A stretch of 64,000 nucleotides of DNA from Micromonospora violae (GTDB taxonomy: Bacteria; Actinomycetota; Actinomycetes; Mycobacteriales; Micromonosporaceae). Made by a program: the position numbers and the translations under genes. Location of the stretch: the NCBI RefSeq assembly GCF_004217135.1, contig NZ_SHKK01000001.1, positions 5,394,001-5,458,000 of the forward strand, in the 5' to 3' direction. Positions 54,801-64,000 of this stretch are shown here, one piece after another (within the stretch, counting starts at the first letter, position 1; the number at the start of each line of letters is the position of its first letter). The notes under the pieces were generated by a model, which saw only the letters and a list, made by a program, of their open reading frames with translations, had not been told where the DNA came from and searched no databases.

Positions 54801-56179
54801 CCATCACCGGGCTCCGCTTCGCGGTCGACGACAAGATGGCCGCCACCCGGCTGGGCAGTGTGCGCGTCGTCGGCGACGACGGCTTCCGCAGCAGCCTGCT
54901 CGGCGACGACGGGTTGCTCCGCCTGGACCCGCCGATGCGGACCGACGAGATCACCATCCAGTTCCTCGACAAGCCGTCCGCCACCAGCACCGACCCGTAC
55001 AAGCTGCGGTTGCCGGAGCGGCTGCCCATCGCGGTCGGTGAGGTGACCGTGCTCCCCGGAGCACCCACCGTCGGACGGCGCCTGGACGCACCCCTGTCGC
55101 TGGCGTGCGGATCCGGTCCCACGCTCCAGGTCGGCGCGGCGCGGGTGACCACCTCGCTGCGCGGCACGCTCCGCGACCTGCTGGAGATGCGCGAGATGCC
55201 GGTGACGCTGTGCGGCCCGGACACACCCCGGCAGCTCGACCTGGGCCGCGGTGAGCACCGCATCGTCGCCACACCGGGCCAGCTGGCCGCGCCCACCACC
55301 GTCGCCCTGGTGCCTCGGACGCCCACGCGGCCCTCAGCGACCGCCAGCGCCACGGTGATCGAGTCCTGGGCGGCCACCGAACGACGGGTACGGGTGGCCG
55401 GTCACCCCGTCGACCGGGTCCTCGCCGTACGGGAGAACACCAACACCGGCTGGCAGGCGACCATCGGTGGGCGGACGCTGAAGCCACTGGTGGTGGACGG
55501 GTGGCAGCAGGGCTGGATCCTGCCCGCCGGCGCCTCCGGGGAGGTGCTGCTGCGTTTCGCCCCGGACACCACGTACCGGGCCGGGCTGCTCCTCGGTGGC
55601 ATCCTGCTCGCGGTGGTGGTCCTGCTCGCGGTGCTGCCCGCCCGACAACCCGCCGGGCGGACCGCGGCTGCCGCCGCACCGCGCGGCCGGCGCCGGGTCA
55701 CCCGCTCGCTGCCGCTGCTGGCCGTCGGGGCCGCCGCGCTGGTGCTGTGGAGCGGCCTCATCGGCGCTCTGCTGGTCGCGGCGGGCTTCATGCTGGCGGT
55801 TCCCGGCCCACGTCGCCTGCTCTGGCCGGCCGACCCGCGTCGAGCCAGGACGATCAGCCGGGCCGTCGAGACGTGGCTCCCCGGCGCGCTCGTCCTGGTC
55901 GCCGGATGGTTGTACCTCGATTCGACGCGGCGGAACACCGACGCGCTGCTGCAACTCACGATCGTCGTCGCCCTGGGTGCGCTCTGGCTCTCCACCGCCG
56001 CCCGACGACGGCCGGTACGCCGGGCCACGCCGACCGTCGTGACCTCGGTCCCGGCGGTCCCGGCGAACCCGACCCCGGAACCGGCCACGCCGACCCAGCC
56101 CGACCAGGCCGAGACATCACCGCCGGAGCGGGCAGGACCGGCCGACGGGCAGCTTCCGACCTTCTCCGAGATCACGTGA
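51815..56179 (+). CDS. Alpha-(1->3)-arabinofuranosyltransferase-like protein (AftD)
   Basis: 1454 residues from ATG 51815, after acaggag. Layout: N-terminal GT-C membrane module (DUF3367; DLNVNPAGWLLRSLHLWDPT, then APWVVQRLWWALLF; residues 25-420), a long extracytoplasmic part, two discoidin-like (F5/8 type C) domains with AAMDGNQATSWQS (about 737) and AALDGNPATSWSP (about 968), then C-terminal membrane helices (about 1255-1400) and a Pro-rich tail. In mycobacteria AftD adds branching arabinose to arabinogalactan and lipoarabinomannan, with DUF2613 beside it, as here. Because Micromonosporaceae lack mycolates, the target polymer is uncertain. Confidence 0.92.
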   Translation: MRAEVASDADPGSSRSRHTARRFRHLVICIALTALAFQQAPGQVVPDTKVDLNVNPAGWLLRSLHLWDPTGTFGQLQNQAYGYLWPMGPFFLLGSEAGLAPWVVQRLWWALLFCVAYLGAVRLAGRLGIGTPAGRMIAGVAFALSPRILTQLGWSSVEAWPSAVAPWVLIPLVGLAAGTNLRRAVAGSAVAVACAGGVNATAVFAVVPLALLWLGTLQPVRRRVTALAAWCGAVALATAWWLIPLLVLGRYSPPFLDYIETARHTTSVTDAVTTLRGASYWVAYLASPFGPTIPSGARLANETVLVAATLAVAALGVLGLSRRGMPHRRFLVTGVVLGVALVGLGHASDLPNILAGPQREFLDGLGAPLRNVHKFDVLLRLPLCLGMAHLIGLAVRAARTAPAQHRPRTVTRAWLTAGAAMVAVTAVATPALAGGLATPGSVKEVPGYWHEAADWLDANTGRGRVLVVPGARFPSYDWGSTTDEITQPLLNSRWAVRNAIPFTPPTTIRLLDVIESTLATGSGSTGLADLLARSGISHVLFRADLDHGRSDTARPAVVRQALERSPGLTLATSFGPLRGGPSSPDQFRDHGLDVPVRALEVYRVDRPVDPVVAYDSTDVTTVVGGPESLLDLAATGQLGSAPTVLAGDAPTAGVGGPVAMTDGLRRRDVSFGGLRDNTSQTLTADDTFEVAAPAHDYLPEWGAEHSTVARFEGISAIRTSTARSQVDSPGGARPEHQPYAAMDGNQATSWQSAPYAPSDRQWIEVGLANPTTVTRVEVWFDLKADALPTTVTVSAGYESSTVEQFTDHMVFELPGVHATREVRVSVDGAYDLRPFGNGSVGIAEIKIPGIRTSRTLVLPAAPVTDRPATVVVSAAPTTPACFTVDGHPRCSTDAIRGSEDGSTIDRTLTLPAAGAYDAKLWARPTAGPELNDALDKLVTDAQPLRLAAQISASSTAVPDPTGRAGAALDGNPATSWSPATDDEAPILRLKWLKRQTITGLRFAVDDKMAATRLGSVRVVGDDGFRSSLLGDDGLLRLDPPMRTDEITIQFLDKPSATSTDPYKLRLPERLPIAVGEVTVLPGAPTVGRRLDAPLSLACGSGPTLQVGAARVTTSLRGTLRDLLEMREMPVTLCGPDTPRQLDLGRGEHRIVATPGQLAAPTTVALVPRTPTRPSATASATVIESWAATERRVRVAGHPVDRVLAVRENTNTGWQATIGGRTLKPLVVDGWQQGWILPAGASGEVLLRFAPDTTYRAGLLLGGILLAVVVLLAVLPARQPAGRTAAAAAPRGRRRVTRSLPLLAVGAAALVLWSGLIGALLVAAGFMLAVPGPRRLLWPADPRRARTISRAVETWLPGALVLVAGWLYLDSTRRNTDALLQLTIVVALGALWLSTAARRRPVRRATPTVVTSVPAVPANPTPEPATPTQPDQAETSPPERAGPADGQLPTFSEIT

Positions 56180-57417
56180 GCCCGCGACGAGCCGTCGGTC
56201 CGGAGGGGACGGCCCAGACGGAGCTGACCCGCGGATGGAGCACGAGCCTCGGCACCGCCGGGATCAGCGTCACCCTGGCCGGGATTCTCGTCAACGGCCT
56301 GGCCTACCTGGTGCCGGTGCTGGCCGCCCGGCGGCTCGACCCGGCCGACCTCAGCGCGCTCGCCGCCGCCCTCGGTCTGGTGGCCATCGTCGGTGTGCCC
56401 GGGCTCGGCCTGCAACTGGCCGTCGCCGTGCACCACGCCCGACACGGACCCTCCGACACCCGGCGGCTCACCGCAGTCACCGCCGCCGTCTGCGCGGCAA
56501 CCCTCATCGCGGCGACGCCACTGCTGGTCACCGCCCTGGATCTCCCGGTCGAGATGCCCGCGCTGCTGGCGGTCACCACCGCCGCGATCGTGCTCTGCTC
56601 CCGGTCCCTCGGGGAGTTGCAGGGTGGACAGCGCTTCGTCCGACTCGCCATCGGGATGGCCCTGCTCGCGGCCGGCCGCTACGGCGGCGTGATCGCCGGG
56701 TTGCTGCTCGGTACGGGACCGACCGGCGCGTTGGCGGTCGGCGCGCTGACCGCCGCGCTCACGCCGGTGGTCCTGGCCCGACTCGCCCGCGAGCCGGAGC
56801 GACAGTCCACCGCACCACGGCTGACCGCCGCTCAGGTCGTCGCCGGCGGTGGCGCGACCCTGGCGATGCTCGTCGTCTCCTACGCCGACCTGCTCCTGGC
56901 CCGGCAGCTGCTGTCCCCGTCGGACGCCGGGGCGTACTCGGTCGGCACCGTCCTGAGCAAGGGCGCGCTCTGGGCGCCGCAGGTCGCCGCCGTCCTCGCC
57001 CTTCCGCGGCTGGCACGCGGCGACCGGCGCAGCCGGTCGGTGGCGCTCGTGGTGACCGGCGCGTGCGGCGGGGTGCTGGTGCTCACCTCGGCGCTCGCCG
57101 GCGGGCTCGCCTTCCGCCTCGCCGGTGGACCCGACTACGACCACCTCGGCCGGTACGCGCCCCTCTTCGCGGCGGTCGGCGCGCTCTACGCAGTGACGTT
57201 CGTGCTGCTCAACGACCGCCTCGCCGCCGGTGCACGGTGGCCGGCGGCACCGCTGTGGATCGGCATGGCCGGCCTGGTCGCCGTCACCGCTGCCCTCCGG
57301 CCGCACACCGTCCCTGGTCTCCTCCTCGCGGCACTGGGCACCGCCATCGGCACCACCGCGATGATGGCGGTGGCGGCCCGTCGGCCCGCTCGGACCCCGG
57401 TGGTCGAGCCCGACTAA
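56176..57417 (+). CDS. Polysaccharide-flippase-like membrane protein
   Basis: 413 residues from GTG 56176, overlapping the aftD stop by 4 nt. About 12-14 helices; the beginning (GTAGISVTLAGILVNGLAYL followed by VPVLAARRLDPADLSALAAA) resembles MATE/Wzx-type lipid-linked-oligosaccharide flippases. As the last gene of the aftD unit it is the logical exporter of the glycan. It ends 4 nt into the convergent nudC-type gene. Confidence 0.82.
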   Translation: MSPRRAVGPEGTAQTELTRGWSTSLGTAGISVTLAGILVNGLAYLVPVLAARRLDPADLSALAAALGLVAIVGVPGLGLQLAVAVHHARHGPSDTRRLTAVTAAVCAATLIAATPLLVTALDLPVEMPALLAVTTAAIVLCSRSLGELQGGQRFVRLAIGMALLAAGRYGGVIAGLLLGTGPTGALAVGALTAALTPVVLARLAREPERQSTAPRLTAAQVVAGGGATLAMLVVSYADLLLARQLLSPSDAGAYSVGTVLSKGALWAPQVAAVLALPRLARGDRRSRSVALVVTGACGGVLVLTSALAGGLAFRLAGGPDYDHLGRYAPLFAAVGALYAVTFVLLNDRLAAGARWPAAPLWIGMAGLVAVTAALRPHTVPGLLLAALGTAIGTTAMMAVAARRPARTPVVEPD

Positions 57418-58331
57418 CTCTCCGCGAGCCAGTCCGCCAGCAGGCGGTGGTCGATCGCGTCCACCCGACCGAGCGGACGCCCCGAGGCCGCCCGCTCCCG
57501 CAGCTCCGCCCGGGTGAACCAACGCGCCTCCAGCAACTCCTCGCCGTCGACGCGTATCTCCTCGGACGTGGCGGTGGCCCGGAAGCCCACCATCAGACCG
57601 GCGGGGAACGGCCACGCCTGCGACCCCTGGTAGGTCACGTCGGTGACGGTCACGCCCGCCTCCTCCGCCATCTCCCGACGGACCGCGTCCTCCAGGCTCT
57701 CGCCGACCTCGACGAAGCCCGCCAGCGTCGAGTACGCGTCCTCCGCCGCGCCCGCGTGCCGGGCCAGCAGGCAGCGCCCCGGCCGCCCGGGCGCCTCGAC
57801 CAACACGATGATCGCCGGCTCGATCCGGGGGAACAGCAGGCGTGCGCACTCCGCGCCGGTGCAGGTCCGCAGGTGCCCACCGCCGCCGGCGACGGCCGGC
57901 GAACCGCACGTCCCGCAGAACCGCTGCTGCCGGTGCCAGTGCAGCAGACCCCTGCCGTACGCCTGGACGGCCGCGTCACCGGGTTCGAGCCGCCCGACCA
58001 GCGCCCGCACGTCCACGGACCGCACCGCACCGGCCATCTCCACGGCAGAGGCTTCGGGCAGTGCGGAGAGGTCCGCGGCGAACACCGCGACCTCCGCGTC
58101 GAGCCCCAGGAAGACGGTGTCACTCGCGGCGGATCGGACCAGCGCCGCACGATCCGCGCTGAGCCGGACCGGCCCGTGGCCGTCGACGAGACAGCGGTCC
58201 CGCCACATCGGCACCAGCACGGTGGTCGGCTCCGCGAGCAGCGCGGTCAACCGCGTCGGATCGGTACGCAACAGGCCCGCCCGGTCCAGCCAACCGCCCC
58301 CGTACGCCAACACCCGCTCCGCAGTGTCCAC
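57414..58331 (-). CDS. nudC: NAD(+) diphosphatase (Nudix)
   Basis: 305 residues from GTG 58331; the longer frame upstream lacks a site. NudC cleaves NAD(H) and removes NAD caps from RNA. Zinc ribbon cysteines C139, C142, C157 and C162 are present, followed by the Nudix box GFVEVGESLEDAVRREMAEEAG (205-226, shown in part). The NudC-specific motif is SQAWPFPAGLMVGF, with Ala replacing Pro of the usual SQPWPFP. Convergent with the flippase gene with 4-nt overlap. Confidence 0.93.
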   Translation of the reverse strand: MDTAERVLAYGGGWLDRAGLLRTDPTRLTALLAEPTTVLVPMWRDRCLVDGHGPVRLSADRAALVRSAASDTVFLGLDAEVAVFAADLSALPEASAVEMAGAVRSVDVRALVGRLEPGDAAVQAYGRGLLHWHRQQRFCGTCGSPAVAGGGGHLRTCTGAECARLLFPRIEPAIIVLVEAPGRPGRCLLARHAGAAEDAYSTLAGFVEVGESLEDAVRREMAEEAGVTVTDVTYQGSQAWPFPAGLMVGFRATATSEEIRVDGEELLEARWFTRAELRERAASGRPLGRVDAIDHRLLADWLAES

Positions 58332-58513
58332 CCGGCCACCGTGCCACGTCGGTGATCCGTCGCCGGCACCGCCCCCACAGCGGCGCGACACGCCGAACGA
58401 CACGCGGTAGCAGTGCCTGGTGGGCTCAGCCCACGGCGACGGCCGGGCATTCGTTACCGTAGGTGCCTCCGGGAGGGAGGACCTCCTGCGGCACCCTGGC
58501 GATCGAGGTTGCA

Positions 58514-60334
58514 GTGACGCTGTACGGCGAAAAGAGTCCACCCGCCGACGACCGGCCCACCGTGCAGGTCACCGCGGTCACCTGGCCGGATGATGGGTCC
58601 ACGCCGGTCACGACAGCCGCTCCCGGCGAGCCGGACAACGGATCGCGCCGCCCACGTCGGGTGCGGGTGCTGCTCGCCGCCGGCATCACCGGTGGCGTCC
58701 TCGCCGCCGTGGCGGGTGCCGGCGCCTGGGCGTACGCCGGTGACGTTCCCCGTGGCACCAGCGTGCTCGGCACCGAGTTGGGCGGCCGGAGCCGCGCGGA
58801 CGCCGATCGGGAGTTGCGGGCGGAGCTGGCCCGGCGGGCGGCGACGCTCGCCACGCCGCTGAAGGTCACCGTCGACGGGCGTACCGCCGAGATCAACCCC
58901 GCCGACGTGGGGCTCGCCGTCGACGTGCCGGCGACCGTCGCGGCAGCCGCTGAGGCCGACGCGCACCCGGTCAGCCGGCTGGTCGGCTCCCGCACCGTCC
59001 AGCCGGTGGTGACCCTCGACGAGGGCCGGTTGGACGAGGCGCTCCGTAAGGTGCTCGGCGACCAGGCCCAGGGCATGACGATGCCGGCGATCACCTATCA
59101 GGGCACCACGCCGAAGGTCGTCCAACCCAAACCCGGGTTGGCCTTGAATCCGCAGCGCTCCGCCGAGGTGGTCCGGGCCGGTTGGTTGGCCGGCGCGCCG
59201 GTCACCGTGCCCCTGGTGGAGACCCACCCGGCAACCACCCCGGAAGAGTTGGACCGGCTGGTCAGCGAGCTGGCGAAGCCCGCGGTCGCCGCGCCGGTGA
59301 CCTTGCGCACCAGCAAGGGCTCGGTGAAGATCCCGCCCGCCGCGATCGCGAAGAGTCTGCGGTTCAACGCCGACAAGACCGGCAAGCTGACCCCCGCGGT
59401 GGACGTCAAGCGGCTGCGGACCGCGCTCGGCGACGGCCTGACCGCCATCGAGGTGCCGCCGAAGGACGCCACGATGACGATCTCCGGTGGCCGACCCACG
59501 GTCACCGAGGGACGGTCCGGGCAGCAGCTGGACACGGCGGCACTCAGTCGGGACCTGCTGGCCGTGCTCCCGAAGTCGGACGGCCGCGAGGTGACCGGTG
59601 AGCTGAAGCCGGCGCCGCCGCAGCTGACCGGGGAGAAGCTCGCCGGCCTGGGCATCAAGGAGCGGGTGTCCACCTTCACCACCCGGTTCACCGGCGGCAT
59701 GGCCTCGTCGCGCAGCCAGAACATCGCGACCATCGCACGGAAGGTGGACGGCACGGTGGTGCTGCCCGGGAAGACGTTCTCGCTCAACGGGCACACGGGC
59801 GAACGCGGCTACGCCCAGGGCTACCGGGACGCACCCGTGATCCTCGACGGCAAGCTCGTGCCCGGTGTCGGCGGCGGCACCTCGCAGTTCACCACCACGC
59901 TGTTCAACGCGACCTACTACGCCGGCCTGGAGGACGTCGAGCACAAACCGCACTCGTACTGGTTCGACAGGTACCCGGCGGTCATCGAGTCGACCATCTT
60001 CTGGCCGAACCTGGACTTCAAGTTCCGCAACAACACCGAGTACGGCGTTCTCATCGACACGTCGTACACCTCCAGCACGATCACCGTGTCGATCTGGAGC
60101 ACCAAGATCTACGACAGCGTGAAGACGGAGTACGGGCCGCGCCGCAACATCACGACGCCGAAGAAGATCCAGCTCGCTGCCGGCCCGTCGTGCATCGAGA
60201 CCAACGGCATCAACGGCTTCACCCAGGACGCCTTCCGCGTCATCAAGAAGGGTGGCGTGGTCGTCAAGCGGGAGAAGTTCACCTGGCGCTACGACGCCGA
60301 GCCCCGCTACGTCTGCGGGCCGAAGACGCCCTGA
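58514..60334 (+). CDS. VanW-family protein with peptidoglycan-binding repeats
   Basis: 606 residues from GTG 58514. One N-terminal membrane helix (50-76), then repeated PG_binding_4-like modules (NPADVGLAVDVPATVAAAAE and TPEELDRLVSELA), then the VanW domain from about 396 to 585 (RSQNIATIARKVDGTVVLPG, GGGTSQFTTTLFNATYYAG, FWPNLDFKFRNNTEYGVLI). Extracellular; VanW roles are unclear, but in actinobacteria such proteins are linked to wall remodelling. Confidence 0.92.
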   Translation: MTLYGEKSPPADDRPTVQVTAVTWPDDGSTPVTTAAPGEPDNGSRRPRRVRVLLAAGITGGVLAAVAGAGAWAYAGDVPRGTSVLGTELGGRSRADADRELRAELARRAATLATPLKVTVDGRTAEINPADVGLAVDVPATVAAAAEADAHPVSRLVGSRTVQPVVTLDEGRLDEALRKVLGDQAQGMTMPAITYQGTTPKVVQPKPGLALNPQRSAEVVRAGWLAGAPVTVPLVETHPATTPEELDRLVSELAKPAVAAPVTLRTSKGSVKIPPAAIAKSLRFNADKTGKLTPAVDVKRLRTALGDGLTAIEVPPKDATMTISGGRPTVTEGRSGQQLDTAALSRDLLAVLPKSDGREVTGELKPAPPQLTGEKLAGLGIKERVSTFTTRFTGGMASSRSQNIATIARKVDGTVVLPGKTFSLNGHTGERGYAQGYRDAPVILDGKLVPGVGGGTSQFTTTLFNATYYAGLEDVEHKPHSYWFDRYPAVIESTIFWPNLDFKFRNNTEYGVLIDTSYTSSTITVSIWSTKIYDSVKTEYGPRRNITTPKKIQLAAGPSCIETNGINGFTQDAFRVIKKGGVVVKREKFTWRYDAEPRYVCGPKTP

Positions 60335-60379
60335 TCTCGCCGTCTGGCCCCATCGCCTCCGCCATACGTTTTCGCGGTG

Positions 60380-61063
60380 TCAGCCAAGCGTGAGCCACCG
60401 AATGCCAAGCTGTTCGACCTGCGCGGTCTCCGCCGCATCGAGCGGCTCGCGCCCGGTGACCTTGCGCAGGAAAGTGAGCTGGTCCCAGCCGAGTTCCAGC
60501 GTCGCCGTCATCTTGTCCGGGCCGAGCAGCAGCTCCAGCACCGCATCTGCGGCCTGCGGGGTCAGCCACGGCTCACGCCCCAGCGCTTCGGCCAGGTCCA
60601 AACCGTGGACGGCGACCTCGACCACCCGGGTGAGCAGGAATTGCGACAGGAGCATCGCATCCCCGTGACGAGTACGCACGACGCGGTCCTCGGACTCGGC
60701 ACAGCACAGCCGATCCACCCGCTGCCAGGTCGCGGCGAAGTCGCCGGCGAGCGCGGCACCACTGGACTGCCCGGCCGCGTGGTCCTGGGCCAAGGCGATA
60801 CGGGCCGTGTTGGTCTGCGGGGCGAAACGGTCGTCGGGCCGGTAGTACTCGACTGCGGACACCTCGGCCTTGTCCGGTGGCGGAGCATCCAGCATGCCCG
60901 GCAACCAGGCGATCACCACGCGTACATGGCCCAACAGTTCTCGCACGGACCATGGTTCGCAGCGCGTTGGAAGATCCCAGTCCGCCTCCGACAGGCCGGC
61001 AACCGCCCGGGACAGCGCCCCGGCTTCGAGACGAAAGGCTTCCAGCACCTGGCCATGACTCAT
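60380..61063 (-). CDS. DinB-like maleylpyruvate isomerase-type protein
   Basis: 227 residues from ATG 61063 (TTG 61072 also possible). The helical bundle contains ADWDLPTRCEPWSVRELLGH and the metal-ligand histidines of the mycothiol-dependent isomerase N-terminal domain (H48 in LLGHV, and EVAVHGLDLAEAL near residue 155). Members of this family use mycothiol as cofactor. The substrate cannot be deduced. Confidence 0.85.
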   Translation of the reverse strand: MSHGQVLEAFRLEAGALSRAVAGLSEADWDLPTRCEPWSVRELLGHVRVVIAWLPGMLDAPPPDKAEVSAVEYYRPDDRFAPQTNTARIALAQDHAAGQSSGAALAGDFAATWQRVDRLCCAESEDRVVRTRHGDAMLLSQFLLTRVVEVAVHGLDLAEALGREPWLTPQAADAVLELLLGPDKMTATLELGWDQLTFLRKVTGREPLDAAETAQVEQLGIRWLTLG

Positions 61064-61138
61064 GTTGATCAAGCTACCAACGGCTTCCAGTCAGCACACC
61101 AGAAGACAGGTCGATCAACCCGGGCCGCCGGGGAACGC

Positions 61139-61172
61139 AGGAAAGGCCACCCCAAATGGGGTGGCCTTTCCT
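61139..61172 (-). terminator. Terminator of the rRNA operon
   Basis: aggaaaggccacccca (61139-61154) pairs perfectly with 61157-61172 over 16 bp, with a 2-nt loop. It lies directly beyond the 5S 3' end, on the minus strand. Confidence 0.95.
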
Positions 61173-61181
61173 GGAAGATTG

Positions 61182-61298
61182 TCCGGCGGCGTCCTACTCT
61201 CCCACACCCTCACGAGTGCAGTACCATCGGCGCTGGAGGGCTTAGCTTCCGGGTTCGGAATGTAACCGGGCGTTTCCCCTCCGCCATGACCGCCGTAA
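61182..61298 (-). rRNA. rrf: 5S ribosomal RNA
   Basis: About 117 nt on the minus strand, beginning near tacggcggtcatggcgg and ending gtaggacgccgcc; the stem closing both ends, and the internal ccgaacccggaagctaagcc, are standard 5S features. Ends are placed to within a few nt. It follows the 23S gene by about 90 nt. Confidence 0.97.
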
Positions 61299-61388
61299 CT
61301 CTATGAACATATCAAACAACCCCTCGGGCACACATCACGTGGGTGTTCGCTCGTTCAGAGTTGCACAGTGGACGCGTAGCAGCTTAGT

Positions 61389-64000
<2,612 letters not shown>

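Noticed and set aside
55402..57909. An 835-codon minus-strand frame opposite aftD and the flippase
   Set aside because: Arg/Gly-rich shadow; the plus-strand genes have homologous domains and overlapping stop/start.

Overview
The window is very GC-rich, uses GTG starts often, and is packed with actinobacterial families: IPMS type 2 LeuA, XRE/DUF5753 plus DUF397 pairs, DUF6114/DUF6230, DUF3068, AftD with DUF2613, and a TadA-associated protein. The mix, and an arabinosyltransferase locus without visible mycolate genes, points to a filamentous actinomycete, most likely Micromonosporaceae (Micromonospora-like). This is an inference from gene content; no database was searched.

Layout. 1-8.8 kb: 5' end of aspartate kinase (minus), a lipoprotein, a nitroreductase-like protein, an ArsR-type regulator divergent from an MFS pump, leuA behind a leucine leader-peptide attenuator, a DHA2 drug exporter and a lipoprotein HNH nuclease. 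8.8-14.7 kb: a five-gene oligopeptide ABC importer operon (minus). 15-19.6 kb: dnaX-ybaB-recR (minus), the SRP RNA and tRNA-Ser(GGA). 19.8-25.2 kb: an accessory stretch with a zinc-free oxidoreductase, a compact five-gene type VII secretion effector operon (YbaB-like, EspC-like, WXG protein, nuclease-like toxin, pentapeptide-repeat protein), and an XRE/DUF397 module. 25.3-29.2 kb: FG-GAP secreted protein, two unknowns, tRNA-Ser(CGA) and deoD. 29.3-34.8 kb: a MacB-type ABC export operon divergent from its own response regulator/histidine kinase pair. 34.8-43.6 kb: tadA and partner, M23 peptidase, PHP protein, EamA transporter, DUF885 peptidase, DUF6114/DUF6230. 44-57.4 kb: an envelope polysaccharide region (DUF3068, acyltransferase, GT4, DUF2613, two GT-C-like membrane proteins, a 1454-residue AftD, a flippase). 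57.4-61.1 kb: NudC, VanW, DinB-like enzyme. 61.1-64 kb: the end of an rRNA operon (minus): terminator, 5S, and most of 23S, cut by the window edge.

How genes work together. The 20.9-23.7 kb operon reads as a secreted toxin with its chaperone/targeting partners and a pentapeptide-repeat immunity candidate; four of its five genes are joined by 4-nt overlaps or gaps of 10 nt or less. It is the best candidate for an undescribed system. The 48-57.4 kb cluster likely builds, modifies and exports an arabinan-type wall polymer. The 29.4-34.8 kb block looks like a self-regulated envelope-stress or peptide-efflux system. leuA is probably controlled by ribosome-mediated attenuation, with four consecutive leucine codons in a 14-residue leader peptide.
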